Shown in pieces: positions 22,453-33,100 of a stretch of 64,000 nucleotides of DNA. Source of the DNA: Symbiodinium natans (lineage: Eukaryota; Sar; Dinophyceae; Suessiales; Symbiodiniaceae); assembly GCA_905221605.1 (NCBI GenBank), contig CAJNDS010000779.1, forward strand, positions 758,501-822,500, given 5' to 3'. The stretch's first letter is position 1, and every line of letters begins with the position of its first letter. The translations under genes and the position numbers were made by a program. The notes beneath the pieces were generated by a model that had not been told where the DNA came from, made no database searches, and saw nothing but the letters and a program-made list of their open reading frames with translations.

Positions 22453-22653
22453 TTGAATTTGTTTCATTGCTACTCTAAACCCCTACTCCCCAAACCCCGC
22501 TATATCCGCTGCCTTCAGCCCGAGGGGTACGGCTTGGTAGCCATCGAGCTGCAACCAGCTGGGCAGGACCCAGTCCACCTTCGAGCGATGCAGGGCTGTT
22601 TTGCCCCCCGCCTAGCTGAACAGAAGTCCATTTTGCAGGGTGCACAGGTGTAA
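22453..22653 (+). CDS. Exon candidate, unknown
   Basis: Contains RYIRCLQPEGYGLVAIELQP then AGQDPVHLRAMQGC..., open for 66 codons and ending CAG|GTG TAA, so a GT donor overlaps the apparent stop. Not recognised. Confidence 0.4.
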   Translation: MNLFHCYSKPLLPKPRYIRCLQPEGYGLVAIELQPAGQDPVHLRAMQGCFAPRLAEQKSILQGAQV

Positions 22654-23013
22654 GCGAAGGGTTTAGGGCCTGGGCCTATGTAGCTGAGACGCAGGGTATA
22701 CGTAGGGCACGTGCAAAGGCGAAGCAGAGCTTAGCTATGCTTAGCTCCAGCAAGCAAGCCGGCGCATCAGCTTGCTTGACAAACCTTCCCCTGAACCCTG
22801 CTTGAGGGTTCATGGGCAGTTAAGTAGGGTTAAACAGTGCCCTGTGACATTAAAGGGCTTTGTAATGTGTAACCACTATCCTACTTCTAACCCAGATAGT
22901 AGAACTACCCATGGAACCCCATGAACCTTCATGTTCCAAGAAAACCTCACAGGGGCCGCCTCCTTCCCTCCGGTGTCCTTCTCTTCCAGGGTCACCTCCT
23001 GCGTTTCGGGTTT

Positions 23014-23270
23014 ACCTGGGACCCTTTTCACCTACAGCTCTTTATGGGTTCTACCTACTAAGTAAGAGGTAGTTTCGTTGCGAAGGTGCGTCATCATCGG
23101 ATGGTTTCAGGCTCAACCCCCTACAGCCCTCTGAGCCCCAAGGAGCCGCAGCTTGAATTCGGAATGCTTGGCAGACGTGGGACCCTCTTTACCTACAGCT
23201 TAATGGGTTCCAGTTACTAATTAAGGGGGCAGTGAATTTCTACTAAACTGTAGGTAAATAGAGTTCCAGG
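23014..23270. mobile_element. Dispersed elements, family D (two copies)
   Basis: A half copy at about 23014-23075 (CCTGGGACCCTTTTCACCTA ... GGGTTCTACCTACTAAGTA) and a fuller copy at about 23178-23270 whose arms are inverted (TACCTACAG... / ...CTGTAGGTAAATAGAG). Further copies are at 46514 and 63017. Confidence 0.8.
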
Positions 23271-23736
23271 GAGGTTCGGAGGTTCTGGAAGCAAGGCCCT
23301 GCGCTGCCATTTTTGATGCAGCGCGGCACGGTGCAATCTTATCCCTCGGACAGGGCGCAGGTCGCGCAAGGGTTTGGGGGGGCCGGGAGTTTCGGGGTTG
23401 GTCATTGTAGGTTCAAGGGTACATTTTCGTACAGTGATACGAACCACACCCCCACAGTGCAGGAGGCCTTAACTAAAACCCCTTCACCCCCACCTTACGC
23501 TGACATCCCAGAAGGCAGCAGGCAAGTTGTGTTATGTGAGGGGTCTCTGCTGGTGGCCATGAAGAAAAAGCCTTCTAGCGGCATCCATAGTAAATCTCTT
23601 CCCCCCCTCAGAAAAAGAGCCAGCCTGTAGGCAAATCACATCCGCCTCGCTCCGGCGCAGGATCTGCAAGGGCCGTCAGTCTTTAGGATGAACGAACGAG
23701 GGTTTAGGAGGCTTCGGGGCAAGAGAAAGGGGGCTA

Positions 23737-23900
23737 GAGAGACAGAGGGAGAGGGAGAGAGAGAGAGAGAGAGAGAGAAAGCGTGATCGAGAGCGGAGAG
23801 CGAGGAAGACGGAAGAAGGGAGAGAGAGAGCGAGAGAGAGAGAGAGAGAGCGAGAGCGAGAGAGCGAGAGCGAGAGAGCGAGAGCGAGAGAGCGAGAGCG
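23737..23900. repeat. GA-rich microsatellite
   Basis: GAGAGA and GAGCGA tracts. The Ser-Leu-Arg-rich frames read here are repeat artefacts. Confidence 0.9.
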
Positions 23901-24392
23901 GAAAACGAAAGGTGGCACAATAAACGATAAACAACGTGTTCTGGGAGACGTTAGTTCGGCTAGCTACGAAACATCTGGGACCTCCCTTATTCATTGCAAG
24001 ACCCGCAAAGATGCATAGAAAGGGGAAACCGAGATTCCCAAGAACAAATTTAAAAAAGTCTTCCTTGTATGGGGCCCGGGGCAATGTAGGGCTTATTCTT
24101 GCTGCGGGTTCTTGAGCAAATAGTAGTTCCAGGGGCTGGAGTTGCCCGGGAGCTCCATTTGCCCTAAACCCTAAACCCTAAACCCTAAACCCTAAACCCT
24201 AAACCCTTCTTCCTAAACCCTGCACCCTAACAAAAACTGGCTGGATGCAAGTTGATGATCAGCATCGCGGACATGCCTCCAATAGCTTTGCCTGACGCCT
24301 CGGCCAGTCGAGTGCCTCGTCCTGAGGATGGCCCTTAGGGTTTAGGGTTTAGGGTTTAGGGTTTAGGGTTTAGAGTTCAGGAACCCATGAAC

Positions 24393-24456
24393 CTTGGGCA
24401 ACCTTGAACCCCAAAAAAAGGCCAAAGAAGGGCACCGCTGGGCTACTGGGAAGTTC
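24393..24456. mobile_element. Dispersed element, family F (copy 1)
   Basis: AACCTTGAACCCCAAAAAAAG ... GGGCACCGCTGGGCTAC. Further copies at 34962, 46800 and 55967. Confidence 0.7.
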
Positions 24457-24654
24457 AAGCATTGGCAAAGTAAGCGAAGGCTCGACTACTGCCAGGGGTT
24501 CAAGGTTTAGGTTTTCGGGCCTCTAACAAGGACCAGCTCAGTGCTCCTTCATTAAGGGGATATGACATACATTGCAAAGGCCCCCTAGATTGAGGTGCAT
24601 CTCTTCATGAAGGAGAAATCGAGGGTTGGGGCTCTTAACCCCGAACCGGCGACT

Positions 24655-24797
24655 GGACCCAAGAGTAACCTGGACAATAAAGGGGTGCCCTTGTTGCTTT
24701 ACAGGGGCTTAGAAAGGAACCTGAACCCTAAACGAACCCCTTTAAACCCTAAGTTAAAAGAAAAGGGGAATGAGGGGCCTAACTCTGGGTCCTAGGG
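24655..24797 (+). mobile_element. Dispersed element, family E (copy 1)
   Basis: GACCCAAGAGTAACCTGGAC ... CTAACTCTGGGTCCTAG; the two ends are imperfectly inverted. CCCTAAA-like units occupy its middle. Confidence 0.75.
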
Positions 24798-25140
24798 CAG
24801 GTACTTACTGCACCCATCGTGTAGCACAGAGTCCCCAAGCTATTGCTGTAAGAAGATCTTGGCCTGAAGGCTCGAGACCACTCAGGGAAACATTCTGTCC
24901 GGGATGGCACGCCCTGAAACCCTAATTAAGCCCCAAACCCTAACTAAGCCCTTTTGCAACTGGGACCCTAAGCCCTAAACCCTAAACCCTAAACCCTCAA
25001 CCCTCAACCCTAAAACCTAAAACCTAAACCCTAAACCCTAAACCCAAGCCCTCAACCGAAGGAGGAGTCCGTGGGCGGCCTCACAGTGGGCAAAGGCATT
25101 CCAAGGCTGCCCCTCCACGCCTCAGGGAAGATGCGGTTTC

Positions 25141-25230
25141 GGGTTTAGGGTTTAGGGTTTAGGGTTTAGGGTTTAGGGTTTAGGGTTTAGGGTTTAGGGT
25201 TTACGGTTCAGGGTTTAGGGTTTAGGGTTT
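25141..25230. repeat. Telomeric array
   Basis: About 12 TTTAGGG units with one TTTACGG and one TTCAGGG variant. Confidence 0.95.
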
Positions 25231-25446
25231 CGACTCGGTCCACTTCTCGATTTGTGCGTTTAGGGTTTAGGGTTTGGAGGGAATGGGCGAAGATTCCTTT
25301 ACTGGGGCCAGGGGGCCTTGGAGAGAGGGGCTGGTATGACAGTCTATAATCACGATATTGGTATTATGCGCTTCTTCTGACTGTTCTTGTTGGCAGGATT
25401 CTCTGTGTAGCTAATGACATGCTGGTGTTGCTGCTGTCGGTGTTGC

Positions 25447-25600
25447 TGTTGCCTGTTGCCTGTTGCCTGTTGCCTGTTGCCTGTTGCCTGTTGCCTCTTG
25501 CCTCTTGCCTCTTGCCTGTTGCGTGTTGCGTGTTGCGTGTTGCGTGTTGTGTGTTGCTTGTCGTGCGATGTTTGTTGTGTGTGTGTGTGTGTGTGTTGCG
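25447..25600. repeat. Heptanucleotide minisatellite TTGCCTG plus (GT)n
   Basis: Tandem TTGCCTG drifting into TTGCCTC, TTGCGTG and then GT repeats. The period is 7, as in the telomeric arrays, but the sequence is unrelated. Cys/Leu-rich frames here are artefacts. Confidence 0.92.
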
Positions 25601-26490
25601 TGGTCATTGCTGTTGTTTGTTGCTTGTTGTGTGATGTTTTTGCGTTCTACTTCCGAACTTCCACGAATAGTATGTACATATGTATATATACATGAACACA
25701 TAAGCACACACATATATATATCGACATTCCGAGCGCAGGCTGGCTCACACGCAATCGGGTGGAGATTTGTCTTTGGAGAGGTAAGACACAGCCCTCTCAG
25801 CTGCAGTTCCGGGACCAACATCGGTCTGCAAATCGGTGTTCACCCGTTGTAGAGGCAGCGCAACGCCTCTGTCACAGCCCAAATACGAAAGCGGCTGTGC
25901 CCAAGTGTTTGTGTCTGGGTGTGAAGCCGAAGCCTGTGTCGCTGGCTCATGTGGACCCTTAGATGAGAAGACAAGATCCTTCTAGAAGTGTAAGAATTAA
26001 TCTAAGACTATGGCAGGGATTTCGGTGTATGCAGGACTTCTCAACGGAATCCTCGTCAAAGAAGGCTGCCCTTCTGTAAGGCGCTGTGAGGGAAACCCAT
26101 GCATGAACACTCACAACCCTTTGACTCAGGTCGCCCGGCGACTCGCTGATGGGGCATACCCTAAACCCTATATTACCCTTGTTTTGAACCCTAAACCTTT
26201 TTTTTTTAACCCTAAACCCTAAACCCTAAACGAAGCGCAAGCACGGAATGCCTCTGGCAGCCTCTGGTACTGGCACCCTCTTTTTCCGGTCTCTTTCCGG
26301 TCTCTTTGGAGCTGCGTAGTTGTGAGACACACATATGCCCGTGGGAACGGGTTGAGCATAACTATATACCAACGATACTCTTGTCCCTATACAACTGGCA
26401 AAATCGGCTCTGGCTGAGGCTCACTATCACATTTTCCGGTCATAACCACCTCGGGCTGGTCGACGAGGCGGCGGGTGGGGCGCAAGGCAA

Positions 26491-27162
26491 TCACCAACCA
26501 CCCCACCCTTTGCCACCAACGCTCCCCCAGCCCTTGGCGCCCGCATCGCCCCAACCCTTGGCACTAGCACCGCCCCATGCCTTGCCACCACCTACATCGC
26601 CCCAGCCCTTGCTACCCGAATCCCCCCACCCCTTGCCACCCGAATCTCCCCAACCCTTAGCACCAACACTGCCCCAGCCCTTGCTAGAAGCATCGCCCCA
26701 GCCCTTGCCACCGGAAGTGGCGCCCCAGCCCTTGCCAGCTGCGGAGTCGCCCCAGCCCTTGCCAGCAGAGCCGCCCCAGCCCTTACTAGCAGAATCGCCC
26801 CACCGTGAAGGCACGACCGTGCCCCAGCCACTGCCCTTGCCATTCGAGTCGCTCCATCCCTTCCCACTATCGCTCCAGGGGCTCTTGCCGGCACATCCGC
26901 CTTTGACCTGGACCTTGGGAGGAACAACGCTGGCGCTACCTCCTCCGCATCCACCCCAACTGTCTCCACCCCAGCTGCCTCCACCCTTGTCCCCTCCCTT
27001 GTCCCCTCCACCCTTGCCTCCTCCATCCATGCCCATCATCATCGCCATCATCTGCATCATCGGCGGCATTCCCTTCATGCCACCCTTCATGCCCTTGCCA
27101 CCCTTCCGCGACCTCGGCGTGGCGTAGGCCACGGTGACCGGCTGCGCCATGCCTGTCGGGAC
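26491..27162 (-). CDS. RRM/KGWG gene, last exon
   Basis: Starts after a CTTAG acceptor with VPTGMAQPVTVAYATPRSR and ends at TGA (26491-26493). A Met-rich patch (MPPMMQMMAMMMG) is followed by Gly/Asp/Lys repeats, VPPKVQVKGGCAG, and about a dozen GKGWGD-type units. The long complementary frame rich in Pro on the + strand is a shadow of this repeat. Confidence 0.85.
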   Translation of the reverse strand, partial: VPTGMAQPVTVAYATPRSRKGGKGMKGGMKGMPPMMQMMAMMMGMDGGGKGGGDKGGDKGGGSWGGDSWGGCGGGSASVVPPKVQVKGGCAGKSPWSDSGKGWSDSNGKGSGWGTVVPSRWGDSASKGWGGSAGKGWGDSAAGKGWGATSGGKGWGDASSKGWGSVGAKGWGDSGGKGWGDSGSKGWGDVGGGKAWGGASAKGWGDAGAKGWGSVGGKGWGGW

Positions 27163-30100
27163 CTAAGTCATGGTCGGGAGCAGCGCATTAAAAACTCAAA
27201 TTTCTATTCCTCAATTAGCTTAAGTACCCTTTAAGCTTAAAAAATGGTAACATGCTACCCCACGGTGACACAGGGACATTGTTGTTGACATTCTCCACGA
27301 TCCACTTGGCATCTTCCAAGGTATGCATGTCCACGAAGGCTGCGGCGGCTGTCTTGCCTGCGGCCACGGGGAGAACCTTCACCTGGCTGCGCAAGGCTTG
27401 CTCTGAGTGACCATGAAAGGCAGTTCATCGGGTGCGTACCGTAGGGTTTAGGGTTTAGGGTTTAGGGTTTAGGGTTTAGGGTTTAGGGTTCAGGGTTCAG
27501 GGTTTAGGGTGCAGGACATCGGGTTAGGGTTGCATAGCCTGAGGCGAACGCCGCTTCAAGGCTTCGGGGCTTCAACGGTATTAAGCTTCATGGGAAACCG
27601 TCGACAATACCACTAAACCCTAAACCCTAAACCCTCACTAAACCCTGAACCCTAAACCCTACACCCTACACCTTACACCCTACACCCTACACCCTAAACC
27701 CTACCAAAAAGCGGCCCAAAGTGCCCGAGTTCCTGGGGTGAGGTTGAATTATCAGGTGTAGCGTCGTCATAAGATCAAAAAAAGGTACACCCTCAACCCT
27801 CAACCACTACTCAAGGGGCATTAAGGCTAAAGTGGAAAATTTCTGGCGTGTTGGACTGCGAACTGGGGGTTCGGGTTTAAGGTCTTTCCGCCGGTAAACG
27901 GGTAGATTTTGTTTGGGTCCACAAACGTTCTACTGGTACCGAGCTGAACCCTGGGATTGTGCATGAACGTCAACCTCTGCAACACCTTGAGTTCACTCTC
28001 GCAGAAGTCTAGTCAAACCCCGGGTCGATAGGCGCCAGTCGTCCAAACCCAGCCCAGAACCTTGCCCTAGAATGCGGGGTTTGGGGTTGAGGGTTTGGGG
28101 TTTAGGGCTTAGGGTTTAAGTCGCCACGAAACCACCATTTGACCACCAGAACTGCCGGCGGGCTTCGGGTCTATTAGACAAACAAAACATCCCACATCAC
28201 ACATCTACTGGTCTGCTGCTGATCTCTCAAACGAGCTGACAGAGAGCGCCGAGTCATACATGCATTACACAGCAATGATGTCATCGCACTGTCCGGCACC
28301 CGTCTGCCAGATGGCGACATCGCAGTCAGTCAGCGTAGAGTTGAAACGCATGCTGTGTATAGTTGGGGATACGGAACAGGGAGGCTCACCAACTCTCATG
28401 CTGGAGTTCAGCTATGCCTCAAACGCAGCCGCTTCGCAGCTGATAACGTGGTACAGATTTCGTCCCCGCCCAGCGAGTTGCAAGGTCGTGGTGGGGCACT
28501 GCGGGTCAAGCGACGTGACTCCGACTTTGCATTCATCGTGTGCTACTTCCATCCCAACTCCAATCTGCCGTATTCGAAACGCGTCAACACTGCACTTTGG
28601 AAATGGGTTGATAGTGTTGTCAGTGCTCTGCCGGCACGATGTGTGCCCTGCTTGCTTGGCGACTTCAACGCGCGTGTTGGTAAGGAACATGTGGCAAACA
28701 ACATATGGACGACCACGCAAGATGAGTCCATCGGCCCGTGCAATGCAGACAACGAGAATTGGAACGGAGAACAGTTCCGCCAGTTCTTGCAGAGGCATTA
28801 CCTCGCAGCTACCAACACTTATCACAATGTTGGACCAACCTATTTCGGAATCGTTGCAGATTATACGTCCCGCGTGGATTTTATATGCATTCCATCCAGC
28901 ATGTTATCTCAAGTCCAGCATTGCTCTGTGTGGCATCACACAGGCGACGATCTGCAGCTGGTGGCGGCTCCAGGCCGCCGAGATCACAGACCTCTACAGA
29001 TCAAGCTCGACCATTCGTTGGGGCTGCAGCCGACACTCACCATGCAGCAACAGTCCCCGACACGCTGGGATATGGACAGACTCATGCGAGGCGTTCTTCG
29101 AGGACACTGTCGAGAGCAACTGGTGGCAGAGGTTGAGTCCCGGTGCAAAGACCTCTTGGAGAGTTCCCAATGGCAGCATGCCCAGTCGGCAAGCACGCCA
29201 GATGATGCCTGGACCATGCTACGTGATGTGGTGTTGTCCGTTGGCAGAGAGTTATATCAGTCTCGCCCAGTCAAACTCCAAGAGCGGAAAGTTGACACAG
29301 CAGCCGCTCTGGAGCACCAGCATGAATGCAAACTACAAATCCAACGGCTTCCTCGCCCGCGTCGTTTCTGGAGCCAAGGAGCTGACCGAGATACTGTGTC
29401 ATTACAAGCGCTATCAGATTTGCTGTGCAGATGGCATGCTTTGGCGCGGTATCACAAGGCTCAGCGGCTCGCTAAACGACTCACAACAAGAGATAAGAGA
29501 AGACGTGCCTGTGAACATGTGCACCAGCTTCACGAAGGTTGGCAGAGTGCCAACTTCCAGTCCATGTGGCGAGCTGCCCGAGCGCTTTCAGGCAGGCGTG
29601 TGGGTCCCAAACAACGCAGGTTCGATAGGCCGAAGAGTTGCAGGCCCAGTATGCAGCAATGGCGGCAGCACATGGCACAAGTGGGGCGTGATGGAGGCTG
29701 CAAGGCCGTTGCTACAAACTGGACAGCGCACGTCCAACAGTTTGCTCATGGAGCTACTGGCTGGCAACAAAAATGCCGAGCTGATCCGGTATGGCGTAGT
29801 CAAATGCAGCAGTTGGCAGCTGAGGACTTGCGTGCTGTGGCTACCCAAGTTTGGCATGCAAAAACACGCAAGGCTGTACCTTGTTGGACTATTCCCAATG
29901 AAGTGTGGCGCATGCTGCTATATCCCAACTACAACCTGGCAAGAGCTCGACATGGTCTTGGGCACAAGTCCGCGTGTTTGCAAACTCCGCATCTGCAAAA
30001 CGCGCTACAGCAGCTCTTCGTGCACATACGATGCTCAGAATCAGCGCCCTTGGAGTGGCATTGCTCGCAGGGCACGCAGCTTGACAAGCGCAATGGCAAG

Positions 30101-33100
30101 CCCTTATGTCAGGGCATCCGAGTCATCAACGTGCTGGACCCGATGGGCAAACATTTCTACCGCACACTGTGGCGCAGAGGCACGTCGCAAGCTGCTCGAG
30201 ATTACGCGTGCGGCTATGTTAGACACAAAAGCCGCGAAGAGGCTATTTTGCAGCAAATTTGCTTGGGGCACCGGCTGCGCGCTGCCGGTGTTGGACATGC
30301 TACCCTTTACAAAGACGTGGCAAATGCCTTTTATTCCCCTTTGCATGACCAGCTGGACCTGGCGGTTGCTAAGACGATGCGGCCACAAGATCAAGTTTTG
30401 CTCAAGCAACGGCACAAGGCTGCCTGTATACACTTGCAGGCCGCTGACGGGCCCATATTGCTTTCAGTTGGCAGTGGTGCTCTCCAAGGCGACAGCATTG
30501 CGTCAGATTTATTCATGGAGCAGTATCATCCCCTGGTTGACGAATGGTTGCAAAGAGCAGCGCAAGCTTCCACCTATCACCAAATGTGCGCATATGATCC
30601 GGTCAATTGCAAATATGTCAACACTGCGTTATCCGTCTTCGCGGATGACCTCGCCATTAAGGTCATCTGCGACGAGGCTGCGGATTTGCAAGCGCAAGCA
30701 TCTTTCCTGGATGACGAATTGGACGAAGTGCTCGCAAGTGGTGGTATGGCGCAAAACCGCGACAAGCAAGAAATCGTGTCGCATTTTGCTGGCAGAGGAT
30801 CTCACAAGCAGATGCGAGAAATCTACTGCGGCAAGACTCCACTCGAGGGGAAAGCAGTGCCGCAGGCCAAATACTTGGGAGAGATCTGCACGCACAATGG
30901 CTCCACTACTGCTGCTCGCAAGCACCGCCTGGACAAAGCTCAGGCAGCCTGGGCAAGTATGGGTTCATTTTGGACGCGGACAGGCTGTAGCAAACGGTCC
31001 GTCAACATGGTCTTCCGAGCATTGGTCTTCGAGACTGCTGTGGCTGGTTTGGCGCCCTTCGTCCTCAGTCAATCCGACTACAAGGCCCTCGATGCTTTTG
31101 TCGCGGCCAAAGGGCGCATCCTCATGCGAGGAAGCGCGTGCAAGCGCGAAGAACAGCCGGACGGTACTGTCAAGTATGCAGCTGTCCCCAACCAACAAGT
31201 CTGGCGGTATCTTGGGCTTGCAGGAGTCTACGTGGAACTGCGTATCAAACGCCTGCAATTCTGGCAACGTCTGTTACGACAACCAGAACTTCACTCCAAT
31301 GTTTTCGCTGCTATGTTCGGGTTCTTCCCGTTTGAAACAACCCCCGCGCTGCAAGAGGATGGCTCCTTGTCTTCTGCAGCGCATCCGTGGCTCAAACAGT
31401 TGGTTGATGATATCGAAGCTCTGCAAGACATCGCCGACCTGGAGCATATCACCAACGCAGTGGACAGGAAGCCGTTACGCCTATTCAGCCATGACGTTAG
31501 ACTGGATTTTCTTATGGTTGACATGTCCATTCTCCGGCGCAAGTTTCTCTGTGTGGAAATCCCCCCACCAGGATACCAGAGCCCCTCAGTGCAGGGAGAA
31601 CAGGCTCCCGAAGACTTGCCCGACATTCCAGATGACGAGCAGCATGTGTGCGAGCACACACTTTCAGATGGTTCTCTGTGCGGTAGAGCTTTCAAGTCGA
31701 GTAAAGCCTTGGCAATACACTGCACCAAGCTACATGAGCATTCACCGATGGAAGCTTTGCTTGTGGTCACAAATCAATGCTTGTTCTGCAGGGAGGTTTT
31801 TGCAAATGTTTTTTCGACGCGGAGACATGTGGCGAATTCCCTCCTACAGCAGCATTGCAGTGGTCGGTCTAGTGTTGTCAACAGGGCACCAGATATTCCG
31901 GACAATCTTGACTGCAGCATGTGTGACGCACAGTTTGAGACTCTTGAGGCCTTGCACGATCATTTGGGGCAGCATTTGGGCGCACAGCTATAGTGAGAGC
32001 GTAGTCGAGAGTTCCTTAAACGTCATGGATAAGTGGGCGGCAAATGCTGGAACTCCCAACGGGCCGGCGCTGAAGCGCAGGCAAGTTGGAGGTGAGAAAG
32101 ACGAGCTTGTCCTGAAGGCGGTTCAGCTCCTCATGAAGTCCAACTTGAAGCTGTCTGCAGACGTACGGGCCTTGCAGTCGGCAACTTTCCGGACTTGCCT
32201 CATCCCATCTACGGCCTCTTTCGTGACCAAGGCGAAGGAAGCCAGTCAGAAGTACAATGACCTCGTTCAGGCCGCAGGGAAGCACCACGACCTTGGCCCT
32301 CCACATATCCATGTGTGGGCAGCGCTGACAGTTGAAGCAGCCGTGCATCTCAGTGGAGAGATGTTGCAGCGTGTCGAAGCCCATGCTGCTGAAGCCGACT
32401 CTCCCAACAAGTTGCTGACGGATGTGCTGTACTGTCGAGTAGCTCCTGCGTACGGTGGCAAGCATGTGAAGATCTACCTGACCACTACTGACAAGCTGAG
32501 ACCAGTAGCTGACGCCTTTTTCCACGCGTTCAAAACGCAAGGAGGGGAAGAAAAGTTCGGCTTAGCTCCCAAGGGCGGCCTTGAGCGTGAGCTCCAGGCG
32601 CTGTTGGAGGAAATCCAAAGCAAGTAAGTTGGCCGAATCCGTAGCTAATGCCACGATCGTGGGTGAAGGCGCCCACATCCGGCAATTAGTGAGGGGGTAC
32701 TCGCAGGTCCGTGGGTGGTGCCTCGGGGGTGTGTTCTTTTCTGTGTTCTGTTCTTTCACCTCGGCTATCCCCATGCGATCTGCATTGGGTCAGTGCCTCC
32801 ACTCCAATCGGGGAGGACAGCAGGCGACTGACTCTTATCATGTTCCCAGAGCAGAGTGCTCAGCTAGGCAGACTTTGACTCGTCCGCCATTCAGCTGCGT
32901 GTGTGTGTGTGTGTGTGGTCTGCTGCTGCTATCGCGGAACGCATGCGGATGCGACATGTCCAGTGCTTACATATAGATACTAGGTTACTAAAATGGCCTT
33001 AAAGCCCTCTGAACAAAAATCCTAAATATAATCCTCTTATAAACCCGGTGAGGGAAAAGTATCCCCAGGGCCTACCTAGGATAGTGGGCGCACAAGAATT

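Larger units (their letters stand above)
28140..32980 (+). mobile_element. LINE-type non-LTR retrotransposon (about 4.8 kb)
   Basis: Contains an EN-RT-zinc finger ORF (28223-31993), a second ORF (32025-32627) and a 3' region with (GT)n at about 32900-32918. No LTRs or flanking long repeats were seen. The 5' end seems truncated: the endonuclease frame has a stop at 28220-28222 just before the first endonuclease strand. It lies antisense in intron 1 of the RRM/KGWG gene. Ends and target-site duplications could not be fixed by eye. Confidence 0.85.

Noticed and set aside
23636-24084. Ser/Leu/Arg-rich minus frames at 23.6-24.1 kb
   Set aside because: Derived from a GA microsatellite, with all three frames open for the same reason.
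25350-25852. Cys/Leu-rich and Gln/Thr-rich frames around 25.4-25.8 kb
   Set aside because: They are translations of heptamer and GT microsatellites; no coding signature outside the repeats.
26306-27127. 273-codon Pro-rich frame on the + strand
   Set aside because: It is the reverse complement of the Gly/Lys/Trp-rich repeat exon of the RRM gene, which has matched splice sites and phase on the minus strand.
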